Shown here: one piece after another, positions 33,780-43,900 of the stretch
How the letters are laid out: each line of letters begins with the position of its first letter
Position numbering within the stretch: position 1 is the stretch's first letter
Assembly (NCBI RefSeq): GCF_900103665.1
Contig: NZ_FNGY01000003.1
Coordinates: 913,589 to 977,588, forward strand
DNA length: 64,000 nucleotides
Source: Pedobacter steynii
Lineage (GTDB): Bacteria > Bacteroidota > Bacteroidia > Sphingobacteriales > Sphingobacteriaceae
Reading direction: 5' to 3'
Notes under the pieces: model-generated
Seen by the model: only the letters and a program-made list of their open reading frames with translations
Told to the model about the DNA's origin: nothing
Database searches by the model: none
Made by a program: the position numbers and the translations under genes

Positions 33780-35714
33780 ATGGCTAAAAAACAAGTAGCA
33801 GAAAAAGAACTAGAGGCTAAAAAAGCCGAATTACAAGGTGCAGACGCTCGTCTGACCGAGAAAGAAACCATTGAGTCAGAAGCTGATTCAGTGTCGATCG
33901 AACAGATCAAATCATCATTAGCTACCCCTGATCAGGATTTTGACTGGGATGCAGATGACAAAGTTTTCGGAAAATATTCTGATGAAGACCGTAAAAAGTT
34001 TGAAGACATGTATACCGATACTTTCAATCAAATCAACCAAGGTGAAATCATCAGCGGTATTGTTGTGTCTATCAACAATAAAGATGTAGTATTAAACGTA
34101 GGATTTAAATCTGACGGATTAGTATCTACTTCTGAGTTCCGTGATACACCTGACTTGAAAATTGGTGATACAGTTGACGTATTCGTTGAAGCTCCGGAAG
34201 ATGCGAATGGTCAGTTAATTTTATCTCGTAAAAGAGCTAAAACCCAAAGATCATGGGAGTCTATCAATGAGGCTCTTGACAATGACAGAATCATCAACGG
34301 ATTTGTTAAAAGCCGTACTAAAGGTGGTCTTATCGTTGACATCATGGGTGTTGAAGCTTTCTTACCTGGTTCACAAATTGACATCAAACCTATCCGCGAT
34401 TACGATGTATACGTGGGTAAAACAATGGAATTCAAAGTTGTTAAGATCAACCATGAGTTTAAAAACGTAGTAGTTTCTCATAAAATCTTAATCGAAGACG
34501 ATTTAGAAAGCCAAAAAGTTGAAATCGTATCTAAACTTGAAAAAGGACAGGTATTAGAAGGAACAGTTAAAAACATTACTGACTTCGGTGTATTCATCGA
34601 TTTAGGTGGAGTTGACGGTTTACTTCACATCACTGATATTTCTTGGGGCCGCATAGAGCATCCAAAAGAAGTATTGAGCTTAGATGAGAAAATCAACGTT
34701 GTAGTTCTTGACTTTGATGACGAGAAAAAACGTATTGCATTAGGTTTAAAACAATTGACTCCACACCCTTGGGAATCTTTAGACACTAACTTAGCTGTTG
34801 GATCTAAAGTTAAAGGTAAAATTGTTACTGTTGCTGATTACGGAGCTTTCTTAGAAATCATTCCTGGTGTTGAAGGTTTAATCCACGTATCAGAAATGTC
34901 TTGGTCACAAAACTTACGCAGCCCACAAGAATTCTTGAAAGTTAGCGATGAAATCGAAGCTGAAGTATTAACTTTAGACAGAGACGAACGCAAAATGAGC
35001 TTAGGTATTAAGCAATTAACTCAGGATCCTTGGCAAAATGTTGCTGAAAGATATCCTATCGGAAGCAAACATACTGCTGTAGTTAAAAACATGACTAACT
35101 TCGGTGTATTCGTAGAAATTGAAGAAGGTATTGATGGATTAATCCATATCTCTGATCTTTCTTGGTCTAAAAAAGTTAACCACCCTAACGAATTCACTAA
35201 AGTAGGTGATACATTAGACGTAGTTGTTCTTGAATTAGATGTTGAAAGCCGTAAATTAAGCTTAGGTCACAAACAATTAGAAGAAAACCCTTGGGATACT
35301 TTTGAAACTATCTTCACGTTAGATTCAATCCACCAGGGAACTGTTGTTAAAGTAACTGATAAAGGTGCTGTTATTGCTTTACCATATGGTGTAGAAGGTT
35401 TCGTACCAACTAAACACATGGCTAAAGAAGACGGAACAACTATCAAAGCTGAAGAAACTAATGATTTCAAAATCATTGAGTTTAACAAAGATGCTAAACG
35501 TATCGTTGTTTCTCATGCCCGTATCTGGGAAGAGGCTAAAGCTGAAGCTGTTGCTGAAGAAAGAGCTACTAAGAAAAAAGAAGCTAAAGCATCAAGCAGT
35601 GCAGTTAAGAAAGTTAAAGATTCAGTTGAGAAATCAACTCTTGGCGATCTAGGTGTATTGGCTCAATTAAAAGAGCAGATGGAAGGTGAAGAAAGCAAAA
35701 ACAAAGCTAAATAA
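33780..35714 (+). CDS. rpsA: 30S ribosomal protein S1
   Basis: RNA-binding ribosomal protein that helps load and unfold mRNA. The 644 residues hold six S1 (OB-fold) domains after an acidic N-terminus of about 85 residues: starts near GEIISGIVV, DRIINGFVK, GQVLEGTVK, GSKVKGKIV, GSKHTAVVK and SIHQGTVVK. The middle repeats show the classic TDFGVFIDLGGVDGLLHITDISW pattern in overlapping pieces. The C-terminus is a basic and Ala/Lys-rich tail. Codon choice is noticeably more biased than in neighbours (many GTT, GCT, TTA and GAA codons), as expected for a highly expressed gene. A terminator follows. Confidence 0.97.
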   Translation: MAKKQVAEKELEAKKAELQGADARLTEKETIESEADSVSIEQIKSSLATPDQDFDWDADDKVFGKYSDEDRKKFEDMYTDTFNQINQGEIISGIVVSINNKDVVLNVGFKSDGLVSTSEFRDTPDLKIGDTVDVFVEAPEDANGQLILSRKRAKTQRSWESINEALDNDRIINGFVKSRTKGGLIVDIMGVEAFLPGSQIDIKPIRDYDVYVGKTMEFKVVKINHEFKNVVVSHKILIEDDLESQKVEIVSKLEKGQVLEGTVKNITDFGVFIDLGGVDGLLHITDISWGRIEHPKEVLSLDEKINVVVLDFDDEKKRIALGLKQLTPHPWESLDTNLAVGSKVKGKIVTVADYGAFLEIIPGVEGLIHVSEMSWSQNLRSPQEFLKVSDEIEAEVLTLDRDERKMSLGIKQLTQDPWQNVAERYPIGSKHTAVVKNMTNFGVFVEIEEGIDGLIHISDLSWSKKVNHPNEFTKVGDTLDVVVLELDVESRKLSLGHKQLEENPWDTFETIFTLDSIHQGTVVKVTDKGAVIALPYGVEGFVPTKHMAKEDGTTIKAEETNDFKIIEFNKDAKRIVVSHARIWEEAKAEAVAEERATKKKEAKASSSAVKKVKDSVEKSTLGDLGVLAQLKEQMEGEESKNKAK

Positions 35715-35733
35715 TCTTTAAAGCTGATATATT

Positions 35734-35766
35734 AAAGGCATCCCCAACCGGGATGCCTTTTTTTTT
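35734..35766 (+). terminator. Terminator after rpsA
   Basis: Perfect 11-bp stem AAAGGCATCCC / GGGATGCCTTT, loop CAACC, followed by a run of nine T. Confidence 0.93.
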
Positions 35767-35804
35767 GTTACTTTGTTTCCTAAAACCAATACCCCATTCA
35801 TTTT

Positions 35805-37415
35805 ATGAGAATCTTAATCAGTATCATCAGCACCCTGCTGTTGTTCCAGGTAAGTCATGCACAACTTCCTTCGCTTATTCCACAACCTGTGGAAATGACG
35901 ACAGGAAAAGCATCGGAAAACTTTTCTATCGATAACCATACCACACAGCTATTTATCAGTGACAGCAAGCTGAAACCTGCTGCAGATTTCTTCATTAACT
36001 ATATCAAAAAATACTATAACCTTGATCTTAGTCTAACTACGCTTCCTGATTTAAACAGAAAAAATGTAATCAATCTTACCCTAACCAAAGGGGTGGATCC
36101 GAATCCAGAGCAGTATGCTTTGTCGGTAAGCAGTAAATCTGTCAACATTCACTCCTCTTCTCCTGCCGGCATATTTTATGGCATACAAACCCTGATCCAG
36201 CTGTTGCCTCCAAGTGCCAAAGCATTTCCTTTACAGGTTCAGGCAGTAACGATTACAGACTATCCACGTTTTGCCTATCGGGGCATGCACCTGGATGTCA
36301 GCAGGCATTTTTTTGAGGTCAGCTTTGTCAAAAAGTATATTGATTATCTCGCGATGCACAAGCTCAATTATTTCCATTGGCACCTGACGGATGACCACGG
36401 ATGGCGTATAGAAATTAAAAAGCACCCAAGGTTAACCGAAGTTGGCGCCTGGAGAGATGGCTCCATTATCGGCCTTTATCCCGGAACCGGAAACGATGGC
36501 ATTCGTTATGGTGGCTACTATACCCAGGAAGAAGTGAAAGAAGTGATCCGGTATGCGGCAGACCGGTACATTACCATTATTCCGGAAATCGAAATGCCTG
36601 GACATAGCATGGCTGTCCTTGCGGCTTATCCGGAATTGAGCACTACTCCCAAGCTGCCGAAGAAAGTCGCAGAAACCTGGGGAATCTTCAACAAATTCAA
36701 TAATGTATTACTCCCTTCTGAGCAAACCTTTACTTTCCTCGAAGAAGTGCTGACTGAAGTGATGAACCTCTTCCCTTCTCCCTACATCCATATTGGCGGA
36801 GATGAATGTTCGAAGATCTGGTGGAAGCAATCTGCCTTTTCCCAGCAACTGATTAAAGAGAAAGGATTGAAAAATGAAATCGGACTGCAAAGTTATTTTA
36901 TCCATAGGGTAGAAAAGTTTGTGAACAGCAAAGGAAAAACCATCATTGGATGGGATGAAATCCTTGATGGCGGCCTTGCTCCTAACGCAGTAGTGATGAG
37001 CTGGCGCGGAGAAAAGGGAGGAATTGCCGCGGCAAAACAAAAGCATAAAGTGATCATGACCCCGGAAAACTTCATGTACTTTAATCATGCGCAGTGTTTA
37101 AAAGATGATTCTCTTACGGCAGCTAAGTTCTTACCTCTGGTTAATGTCTATAATTATGAGCCTGTGCCTGCAGAGCTGAGTCCTGCTGAAGGCAAATACA
37201 TCTGGGGAGCACAAGGCAACCTTTGGTCGGAGTACATCGGCAATCCCGCTAAAGCAGAGTACATGTTGTTCCCAAGACTGGATGCCTTAAGTGAGGTATT
37301 GTGGAGCCCGAAAGCCAAACGTAATTACAGCAGTTTTCAACAAAGGTTAAAACAGCAACTCAGGAGGTATGACCAAATGGGAATAAAATACAGCAAAAGA
37401 TATTGGGAGAATTAA
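35805..37415 (+). CDS. Beta-N-acetylhexosaminidase, glycoside hydrolase family 20
   Basis: Exported exo-enzyme of 536 residues removing terminal GlcNAc or GalNAc. A signal peptide ends SHAQ; the GH20b domain (about 22-145) precedes the TIM-barrel catalytic domain, which shows FAYRGMHLDVSRHFF, KLNYFHWHLTDDHGWRIEIK, IPEIEMPGH and the catalytic pair Asp333-Glu334 in IHIGGDECSK. Further on are GWDEILDGGLAPNAVVMSWR and QGNLWSEY of the substrate pocket. Chitin fragments, glycans or peptidoglycan pieces are possible substrates. It stands alone between terminator and a zinc-ribbon gene, outside any polysaccharide locus. Confidence 0.95.
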   Translation: MRILISIISTLLLFQVSHAQLPSLIPQPVEMTTGKASENFSIDNHTTQLFISDSKLKPAADFFINYIKKYYNLDLSLTTLPDLNRKNVINLTLTKGVDPNPEQYALSVSSKSVNIHSSSPAGIFYGIQTLIQLLPPSAKAFPLQVQAVTITDYPRFAYRGMHLDVSRHFFEVSFVKKYIDYLAMHKLNYFHWHLTDDHGWRIEIKKHPRLTEVGAWRDGSIIGLYPGTGNDGIRYGGYYTQEEVKEVIRYAADRYITIIPEIEMPGHSMAVLAAYPELSTTPKLPKKVAETWGIFNKFNNVLLPSEQTFTFLEEVLTEVMNLFPSPYIHIGGDECSKIWWKQSAFSQQLIKEKGLKNEIGLQSYFIHRVEKFVNSKGKTIIGWDEILDGGLAPNAVVMSWRGEKGGIAAAKQKHKVIMTPENFMYFNHAQCLKDDSLTAAKFLPLVNVYNYEPVPAELSPAEGKYIWGAQGNLWSEYIGNPAKAEYMLFPRLDALSEVLWSPKAKRNYSSFQQRLKQQLRRYDQMGIKYSKRYWEN

Positions 37416-37483
37416 GTTCTCCCTTAAAAGTTTCCTAATTTCCCGTTACAATTATATATTTACACTAAACAAATGCTCTTTTA

Positions 37484-38008
37484 ATGGAAAATGAAAATAT
37501 AAGTTATTGTGACTGCTGCGCAGTTAAATACGATGCAGTAGATGCTTTTTGTAAAGCTTGTGGCTTTCCTTTACAAGGAACACAACAGGAGCAGGATTTT
37601 TATATTTCAGAAAGAAATGTAAAAGAGATTGAGCTGATTGACCTCGATGAAAAAGTAGAAAGAGCACGCAATTCATTATATTGGATTTCCGGCCTCACCC
37701 TATTCTCTTTAGTTTTTGTGGCATTTAAACCGGCACCGGACGAAGACATCTCCTTCACGGTAATTACCACCATTATTTTATCCGCTGCTTTTTTGGGCCT
37801 CGCCGTTTGGGGGAAAACGAGGGCTTCAACAGCGCTGATTTCCGGACTGTCACTTTATTTAATCATCCATATTCTGAACGCGCTTTTCGACCCACTCACC
37901 ATATTCTCAGGAATTATAGTAAAGGTGATCATTATTGTATACCTCGTAAAAGGTATTAAGTCTGTGATCGACCGGGACAAAATAAGGAAAGAGCTCAACC
38001 TCGTTTAA
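37484..38008 (+). CDS. Zinc-ribbon membrane protein, hypothetical
   Basis: Protein of 174 residues. The N-terminus is a zinc ribbon (YCDCCAVKYDAVDAFCKACG, two Cys pairs), followed by a charged linker with ERNVKEIELIDLDEKVERAR and four hydrophobic segments (about 68-165), then a short basic tail. I do not recognise a family beyond zinc-ribbon membrane protein. The next gene begins in the same frame right after its TAA stop and also opens with a zinc ribbon, so the two products probably act together. A TATATTTA, one base off the -7 box, lies upstream. Confidence 0.78.
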   Translation: MENENISYCDCCAVKYDAVDAFCKACGFPLQGTQQEQDFYISERNVKEIELIDLDEKVERARNSLYWISGLTLFSLVFVAFKPAPDEDISFTVITTIILSAAFLGLAVWGKTRASTALISGLSLYLIIHILNALFDPLTIFSGIIVKVIIIVYLVKGIKSVIDRDKIRKELNLV

Positions 38009-38761
38009 TTGGAGGACCAGGCCCCAACTCCTTTATATTGCGCCAATTGTGAACAGCCCATAACCGGAGGTCATAAATTCTGCGCTGCCTGCGGTACTCC
38101 CCAAAATATGGAGGAGATCAACGTACATTCAAAAAAATGGTCTCATCTTCAGGGCATTGGTTTATTCTTCCTCCTGGAAATTATGATTTGTGCGACAGCA
38201 TTAATGGTAGAAAAGCAAACAATGGAAATTCTTTTCTACTTCCAGGCACTGGCGGCCATCACCACTTTGTTTTTTGTCGGCTCCGACTGGGAAAACATCA
38301 GGCATTTATTAAGATGGAAAAGTTTTTCCTTCTGGAAATTAGGTGCTTGCATTGTACTTGCAGTGCTCTGCTCCCTGATTGTTCAGGTACTGGTTTTTTA
38401 CCTAAACAAAACGGTAAGTCCCGAAGAATCGAATAACTATACCCTATACCAATATCATCCTTATGGGAACTACCTGATGGTTCTTTCCATTGCTGTACTT
38501 CCGGCCATCTTTGAGGAATTAGCCTACCGGGGCTACCTGATGCAAAAACTACTCCATGTTGTCGACAGGAAGGAAGCAATATACATCAGCTCTATTCTGT
38601 TTTTTCTAATCCACTTTTCTCTGGTATCCTTCTTTTGGCTATTGCCATTTGCCGTATTACTGGCGTACATCAGGATCAAGGAAAATACCTTGTGGTACGG
38701 AATAGTGATCCATTTCACGTTCAATCTGAGCTCTTGTCTTGTAGACATGCTGTATCCCTAA
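38009..38761 (+). CDS. CPBP family intramembrane metalloprotease with N-terminal zinc ribbon
   Basis: Membrane protein of 250 residues in the CPBP/Abi (CAAX prenyl protease-like) family. The zinc ribbon YCANCEQPITGGHKFCAACG occupies about 10-29. Six or so membrane segments follow with the family motifs: Glu169-Glu170-x3-Arg174 in FEELAYRGYLMQKL, a His in FFLIHFSLV, and HFTFNLSS near the end. Substrates of bacterial members are mostly unknown. No ATG precedes the zinc ribbon; the frame begins with TTG directly after the TAA of the previous gene. That TTG is taken as the start (coupled translation), but a stop-codon mutation splitting a longer gene is an alternative. Confidence 0.82.
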   Translation: MEDQAPTPLYCANCEQPITGGHKFCAACGTPQNMEEINVHSKKWSHLQGIGLFFLLEIMICATALMVEKQTMEILFYFQALAAITTLFFVGSDWENIRHLLRWKSFSFWKLGACIVLAVLCSLIVQVLVFYLNKTVSPEESNNYTLYQYHPYGNYLMVLSIAVLPAIFEELAYRGYLMQKLLHVVDRKEAIYISSILFFLIHFSLVSFFWLLPFAVLLAYIRIKENTLWYGIVIHFTFNLSSCLVDMLYP

Positions 38762-38765
38762 ATAA

Positions 38766-39173
38766 TTACAGGAATTTTGCTTTGAGTTCCGGGGAAGGAA
38801 CCATACAGCTTTCTGTCTTTCCCCAAATCCGGTACCTGTTATTGGCAATAAGCTTATAGACGAAATCCCTGATAAATGCAGGGATAATGATAAATCCGTA
38901 CCACATGGACCAGCCTCCGCTCAGCTGTCTGGCAATGCGAAGTGCGGCAGTAGAACGGAGGTAAACCTTACCGCCTTCCAAAAGAATGATCGTTTTCAAA
39001 TCTTCCGCATTGAAATCAAAGTCAGACAATTTTTGCGTTGCAATGTCACTTTGTAAAGCTGCAAAACGAAAGTAATCTTTATGGTCTCTCTTAATGATAA
39101 ACTGCACAGAATGATTACACAAATTGCAGACGCCATCAAAAAAAATTACCCCATGATCTCTATCTTCATTCAT
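38766..39173 (-). CDS. DCC family thiol-disulfide oxidoreductase-like protein (DUF393)
   Basis: Protein of 135 residues with the DUF393 signature Asp13-x2-Cys16-x2-Cys19 in FFDGVCNLCNHSVQFI, then DYFRFAALQSD and LEGGKVYLRSTAALRIARQL, which resembles a thioredoxin-like fold. The redox partner and substrate are unknown. The C-terminus has a Tyr/Arg-rich segment (YKLIANNRYRIWGK) common to the family. It is convergent with the CPBP gene, 4 bases away, with no terminator between them. A -7 box lies 43 bases upstream. Confidence 0.9.
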   Translation of the reverse strand: MNEDRDHGVIFFDGVCNLCNHSVQFIIKRDHKDYFRFAALQSDIATQKLSDFDFNAEDLKTIILLEGGKVYLRSTAALRIARQLSGGWSMWYGFIIIPAFIRDFVYKLIANNRYRIWGKTESCMVPSPELKAKFL

Positions 39174-39215
39174 TTGCTTGTTTTCCTCTTAATAGTCCCT
39201 GATATTGGATTTATA

Positions 39216-39223
39216 CAAATATA
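39216..39223 (-). promoter_or_regulatory. -7 box TATATTTG of the DCC gene
   Basis: Exact TAnnTTTG match on the minus strand. No TTG is found at the -33 distance. Confidence 0.45.
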
Positions 39224-39336
39224 AATTTTAAATCCGGAGCTTCTGTCTATAGTTTTATAAATAAGCCAGTTAAAAGTTTTATGTCTTTTAAAATCAATAC
39301 AATTCAGAATTCAGCGGGAATAAATCCACATTCAAC

Positions 39337-39367
39337 TTTACAGAATTGAAACATTTTCCTATATTTG
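39337..39367 (+). promoter_or_regulatory. pyrRB promoter TTTA-N19-TATATTTG
   Basis: Exact -7 box TATATTTG at 39360-39367 with TTTA at 39337-39340 in the -33 position. Leader about 12-16 bases, too short for a PyrR-type attenuator. Confidence 0.5.
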
Positions 39368-39383
39368 GCCAATCCTTTAGTCA

Positions 39384-39932
39384 ATGCAAAAGAGAACCCT
39401 GCTAGACGGTCAAAAATTCCAGATCACAATTAAGAGACTTTGTCATCAATTAATTGAGAACCATAACGATTTTTCAAATACTGTTTTAATTGGCATTCAG
39501 CCAAGAGGCAGCTACTTTGCCGATAGAGTACAGACCGAACTCTCCCAAATCCTTAAGAAAGGTACCATCAAAAAAGGCAATTTAGACATTACCTTTTTCC
39601 GTGATGATTTCAGAAGGAAAGACGGAATCGTTTCTGCAAACAGCAATACCATAGATTTTATTATCGAAGGAAAGAACGTAATCCTGATTGATGATGTACT
39701 CTGGACCGGACGTACAATACGTGCCGCTATGGATGCATTATTGGCTTACGGACGACCAGAACGGGTAGAATTGATGGTCTTGATCGACAGGCGTTTTTCA
39801 AGGCATCTGCCTATCGAGCCCGATTATATCGGCCAGCAGGTAGACAGCTTAAACTCACAACAGGTAAGGGTGAGCTGGAAAGAAACAGAAGGAGAAGACA
39901 AAGTAATCTTAATATCAGAAAGCAATAAATAA
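39384..39932 (+). CDS. pyrR: PyrR-like uracil phosphoribosyltransferase / pyr regulator
   Basis: Type I phosphoribosyltransferase of 182 residues in the PyrR family. The PRPP-binding motif is VILIDDVLWTGRTIRAA at about 99-115, and GIQPRGSYFADRV near 37-49 and FFRDDFRRKDG near 71-81 match PyrR. In Bacillus it is both a uracil phosphoribosyltransferase and an RNA-binding attenuator of pyrimidine genes. The leader here is too short to hold the classical anti-terminator, so the enzyme role is more secure than the RNA-binding role. pyrB follows one base after its stop, so the two are co-translated. Confidence 0.9.
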   Translation: MQKRTLLDGQKFQITIKRLCHQLIENHNDFSNTVLIGIQPRGSYFADRVQTELSQILKKGTIKKGNLDITFFRDDFRRKDGIVSANSNTIDFIIEGKNVILIDDVLWTGRTIRAAMDALLAYGRPERVELMVLIDRRFSRHLPIEPDYIGQQVDSLNSQQVRVSWKETEGEDKVILISESNK

Positions 39933-39933
39933 C

Positions 39934-40866
39934 ATGGCAGCAGACAAATTATCGACCCGACATCTTTTAGGTATCAAAGATATTAACCGAAATGATATCG
40001 AATTGATCTTAGAAACTGCAGATAATTTTAAAGATGTGATCAACAGGCCTATAAAAAAAGTGCCTTCCCTGAGAGACATCACCATTGCCAATATCTTCTT
40101 TGAGAATTCTACCCGTACCAAGCTTTCTTTTGAGCTGGCAGAAAAAAGACTTTCTGCAGATACGATCAATTTTGCAGCTTCCTCTTCTTCAGTGAGTAAG
40201 GGAGAAACGCTGATTGACACCGTAAACAACATTCTTGCCATGAAGGTGGATATGGTGGTCATGAGACACCCCTATGCCGGAGCGGGCCAGTTTCTGAGCA
40301 AGCACATTAATGCACAGATCGTAAACGCCGGAGACGGCGCACATGAACATCCAACACAAGCCCTTTTAGATGCTTTCTCTATCCGCCAGAAACTGGGTGA
40401 TGTAGCTGGTAAAAAAGTGGTGATTGTAGGTGATATTTTACACTCCAGGGTAGCGATATCCAACATTCTATGCCTGCAAAAACTGGGTGCAGAAGTGATG
40501 GTATGCGGCCCTACCACCCTGATTCCTAAACACATTGAAAGTTTGGGAGTAAAGGTAGAACACAACCTGATTAAAGCTTTAAACTGGTGTGATGTAGCCA
40601 ATATGCTACGCATCCAGCTGGAAAGACAAGATATCAAATATTTCCCTTCCCTAAGGGAATACGCCATGATGTACGGCTTGAACAAGCAAATCCTGGACAA
40701 CTTAGATAAAGAGATCATTGTAATGCACCCTGGCCCGATTAACCGTGGCGTGGAGATCACCAGTGATGTTGCCGATAGCAAACAATCCATCATCCTTGAA
40801 CAGGTGGAAAATGGTGTTGCTGTAAGGATGGCTGTACTTTATCTGCTGGCTTCTCAGAGAGATTAA
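39934..40866 (+). CDS. pyrB: Aspartate carbamoyltransferase catalytic chain
   Basis: Makes carbamoyl-aspartate from carbamoyl phosphate and aspartate, the committed step of pyrimidine synthesis. The 310 residues are standard. The carbamoyl phosphate loop Ser-Thr-Arg-Thr is at 59-62 in FFENSTRTKLSFELAEKRL; HPYAGAG, GDGAHEHPTQALLDAFSI (the HPTQ motif), GDILHSRVAISN and VMHPGPINRGVEI follow. No pyrI regulatory gene is adjacent, so the enzyme is likely an unregulated trimer. Located one base after pyrR. Confidence 0.97.
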   Translation: MAADKLSTRHLLGIKDINRNDIELILETADNFKDVINRPIKKVPSLRDITIANIFFENSTRTKLSFELAEKRLSADTINFAASSSSVSKGETLIDTVNNILAMKVDMVVMRHPYAGAGQFLSKHINAQIVNAGDGAHEHPTQALLDAFSIRQKLGDVAGKKVVIVGDILHSRVAISNILCLQKLGAEVMVCGPTTLIPKHIESLGVKVEHNLIKALNWCDVANMLRIQLERQDIKYFPSLREYAMMYGLNKQILDNLDKEIIVMHPGPINRGVEITSDVADSKQSIILEQVENGVAVRMAVLYLLASQRD

Positions 40867-40998
40867 AATCTCCGGCAAGTTTTTTATACCAATCTCGTTT
40901 TCTTTTCGTTAAACCAGTGTTATCAACAGTTGTTAATTTCTTATGTTAATAAGACATAATACTATTTTTATATTAGTACCAACCATATTTGAAACCAG

Positions 40999-43900
40999 AT
41001 GCAGAAAAAATACCTTTTTATTCCGCTATTATTAGCAGGTAGCTTTACGTCTAGTTATGCGCAGTCCAGCATACTAGTCAACTTAAATCAGAATTACCGA
41101 ACCGGTCTGGAGTTACTGGACAATGAAAAGTACATCGCAGCAGCACAACAATTTAGGTTGGTAGAACAAGCCAGACAAAAACCAGGTGCTCAACAGGAAA
41201 GTAACTCAGAATTATCCCTTCTTAAAGAAAATGCAAAGTTCTATGCTGCCGTTTGCGCATTGGAACTTGGAAATAATGATGCAGAAAGCCTGTTCCAGAA
41301 TTTCATCAAAGATTACCCACTGAACGCAAATACCAAACTGGCCTATTTTCATGTCGGTAAATCCTATTTTGCTCAGGAAAACTATCAGAAAGCTTTGGAT
41401 TGGTTTGAAAAAACAGACCCTTCTACCCTTTCCGGAAAACAACGTTTAGAATATCAGTTCAAACAAGGTTATGCTTATTTCATGTTGAAAAATACGGAGA
41501 AAGCCGAACCTCTTTTTGAGATCGTAAAAAAAGAAAAATCCCCATATCAGGAAAGCGCAACTTACTATTTTGCTTACATCAATTACCTGAACAAGGAGTA
41601 TAAAACAGCATTGGCAAACTTTGAAAAATTAAAAGGTTCGCCAACATATGAAGCCAGTTATCCTTATTACATCACTTCAATGTACTACCTGGATGAGCGT
41701 TATGATGATGTGATTTCCTATGCGATTCCAATTTTAAAAACATCAAAGCAACAGTATGAAGCAGAAATGCTGAGCTTAATCGCAGCCTCTTATTTTGCTA
41801 AATCGGATTATACTAATGCAGAGAAATATTTCAGTGAATATTATGCAAAAGACAAATCAGAGGTAAAGAATAACCTGTTTATCTACCAGTATGGATATTC
41901 CCTGTTTCACCTGAAAAGATACCAGGAATCCGTAGCTATCCTGGAAAAACTAGATACAGATGATGTATACCTGCAAAGCGGGATGTATACCCTGGGTCGT
42001 TCCTTCATTCAGTTGAAAAACAAAGAAAAAGCACGCAGTGCCTTTTTCAGGTCTTCAAGGCTTGACTTTGATAAATTCATACAGGAAGAGGCATGGATCA
42101 ACTATGCAAGGTTAAGCTATGAGCTGGATTTCAATCAGCAGGCCTTAGAATCTACTCAGAATTTCTTAAAGCAATTCCCGAAATCAAGGAAAGCCAATGA
42201 AGCTAAAACCTTATTGGGTGAGATCTTGTTAACGAGTAAAAACTACCAGGCAGCAATTGATATTCTGGAACCTATTCCGGATAAATCGCCGGAGGCAAAA
42301 GAAGCTTACCAGAAAGTAACCTATTTCAGAGGACTTGAATTCTATAATGAAAGGGCCTTCCCTAATGCCTTGTCCATGTTCTTACGTTCAGAGAAGTTCC
42401 CTGAGGATAAAGAAATTCATGCTTTAAGTACTTATTGGAAAGCCGAAGCGAGTTATGAATTGAGAAAATTCGGAGAGGCGGTGAAAAACTTTGAGCTATT
42501 CCTTGACATGCCGGGGGCAGACAAAACCGAAGTTTACAATTTCGCCAATTATGCTTTGGCTTATGCGGCTTTTGAAGATGAACGTTACGGAAAAGCAGCG
42601 ACCTATTTTGAGCGCTTCCTGAAAGGAAATGATAAAGACCAGAAAACGATAACAGATGCGACCATCAGGTTAGCGGATTCCTATTTTGTGAATAAAAGCT
42701 ATGGCAATGCCTTAGAAAATTACAATAAGATCATTGCCTCAAAATCTACCGGAGAAGATTATGCCCTTTTTCAACGTGGAATGATCCAGGGTCTCGAAAA
42801 CCAAAACGATGCAAAGATCAATACCATGCAGAGTTTATTAAAGCAATTCCCTGCTTCCAATTATGCAGATGATGCTGGTTTTGAAACTGCCTATACCTAT
42901 TTCAATAAAGGAGATCTGGATAAATCAAAAACAGATTTGACTTCCCTGATCAGCCAATATCCACGTAGCAGTTATGTGCCACGTGCATTGGTCACCATCG
43001 GATTGGTGCAATACAACCAGGATCAGGACGATGCCGCTGCAGAGACATTCAAAAAGGTGATTGCCGATTATGGAAGTAGTGAAGAGGCCAAACAGGCTTT
43101 GGAATCCATCAAGAACATTTACGTAGACAAAGGAGATTCAGAAGGTTTTATCAGTTATGCCAAGACCACCCCAATCGGAGATTTTTCTCTGGCTGAACAA
43201 GACAACATCATCTTTACCGCTGCAAATAACCGTTACCTGAAAGGTGATGCCAAAGGAGCTTTTGAAGCCATCAATGCTTATTTTGACAAGTTCCCTAAAG
43301 CCATTCATACCAAAGAGGCTAAATTTATCAGAGCAGAATCTTTAGTGAAATTAGGAAGACCGGATGAAGCAATTCCAGACTATGAGTTTATCTTAAACGA
43401 CTGGACCAGTGACTATACAGAACGTTCCTTAGTTTCTATTTCCAAATTATTCCTGGATCAGAAGAAATACAATGAGGCCATTGTATACCTGAAAAGGCTG
43501 GAAACAACCGCAGATTATAAAGTGCACTATACTTATGCCATCAATAACCTGTTGAAAGCTTACAGCGCTTTAAACATGCCTGATGATGTGATTAAATACG
43601 TAGCACTGATCAAAGAGTCTGATAAGTCTTCGCAGGAAGAAAAAAGCAGCTCTGAACTGTATGCAGGAAAAGCTTATTTAGCAAAAGCAGATACTACCCT
43701 TGCTGTTAAATCATTCAACATGGTGGTAGAGAAAACAAAAACACTTGCTGCCGCGGAAGCAAAATATAATATCGCTGCAATTCAATATGCAAAAAGGGAA
43801 TATAAAACTTCTACAAAAACCTGTTTTGACCTGATCAATAACTTATCATCTTATGATTATTGGGTGGCTAAATCTTTCCTACTGTTAGCAGACAACTACG

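Noticed and set aside
40858..40880. GAGATT-AA-AATCTC dyad over the pyrB stop codon followed by T
   Set aside because: Short, AT-rich stem and the T run is 7 bases away, so not a convincing terminator.
40918..40936. TTATCAACA, close to a DnaA box, near an imperfect dyad before the TPR gene
   Set aside because: Single copy with one mismatch to the consensus; no cluster, no AT unwinding element and no dnaA or dnaN nearby, so not an origin.
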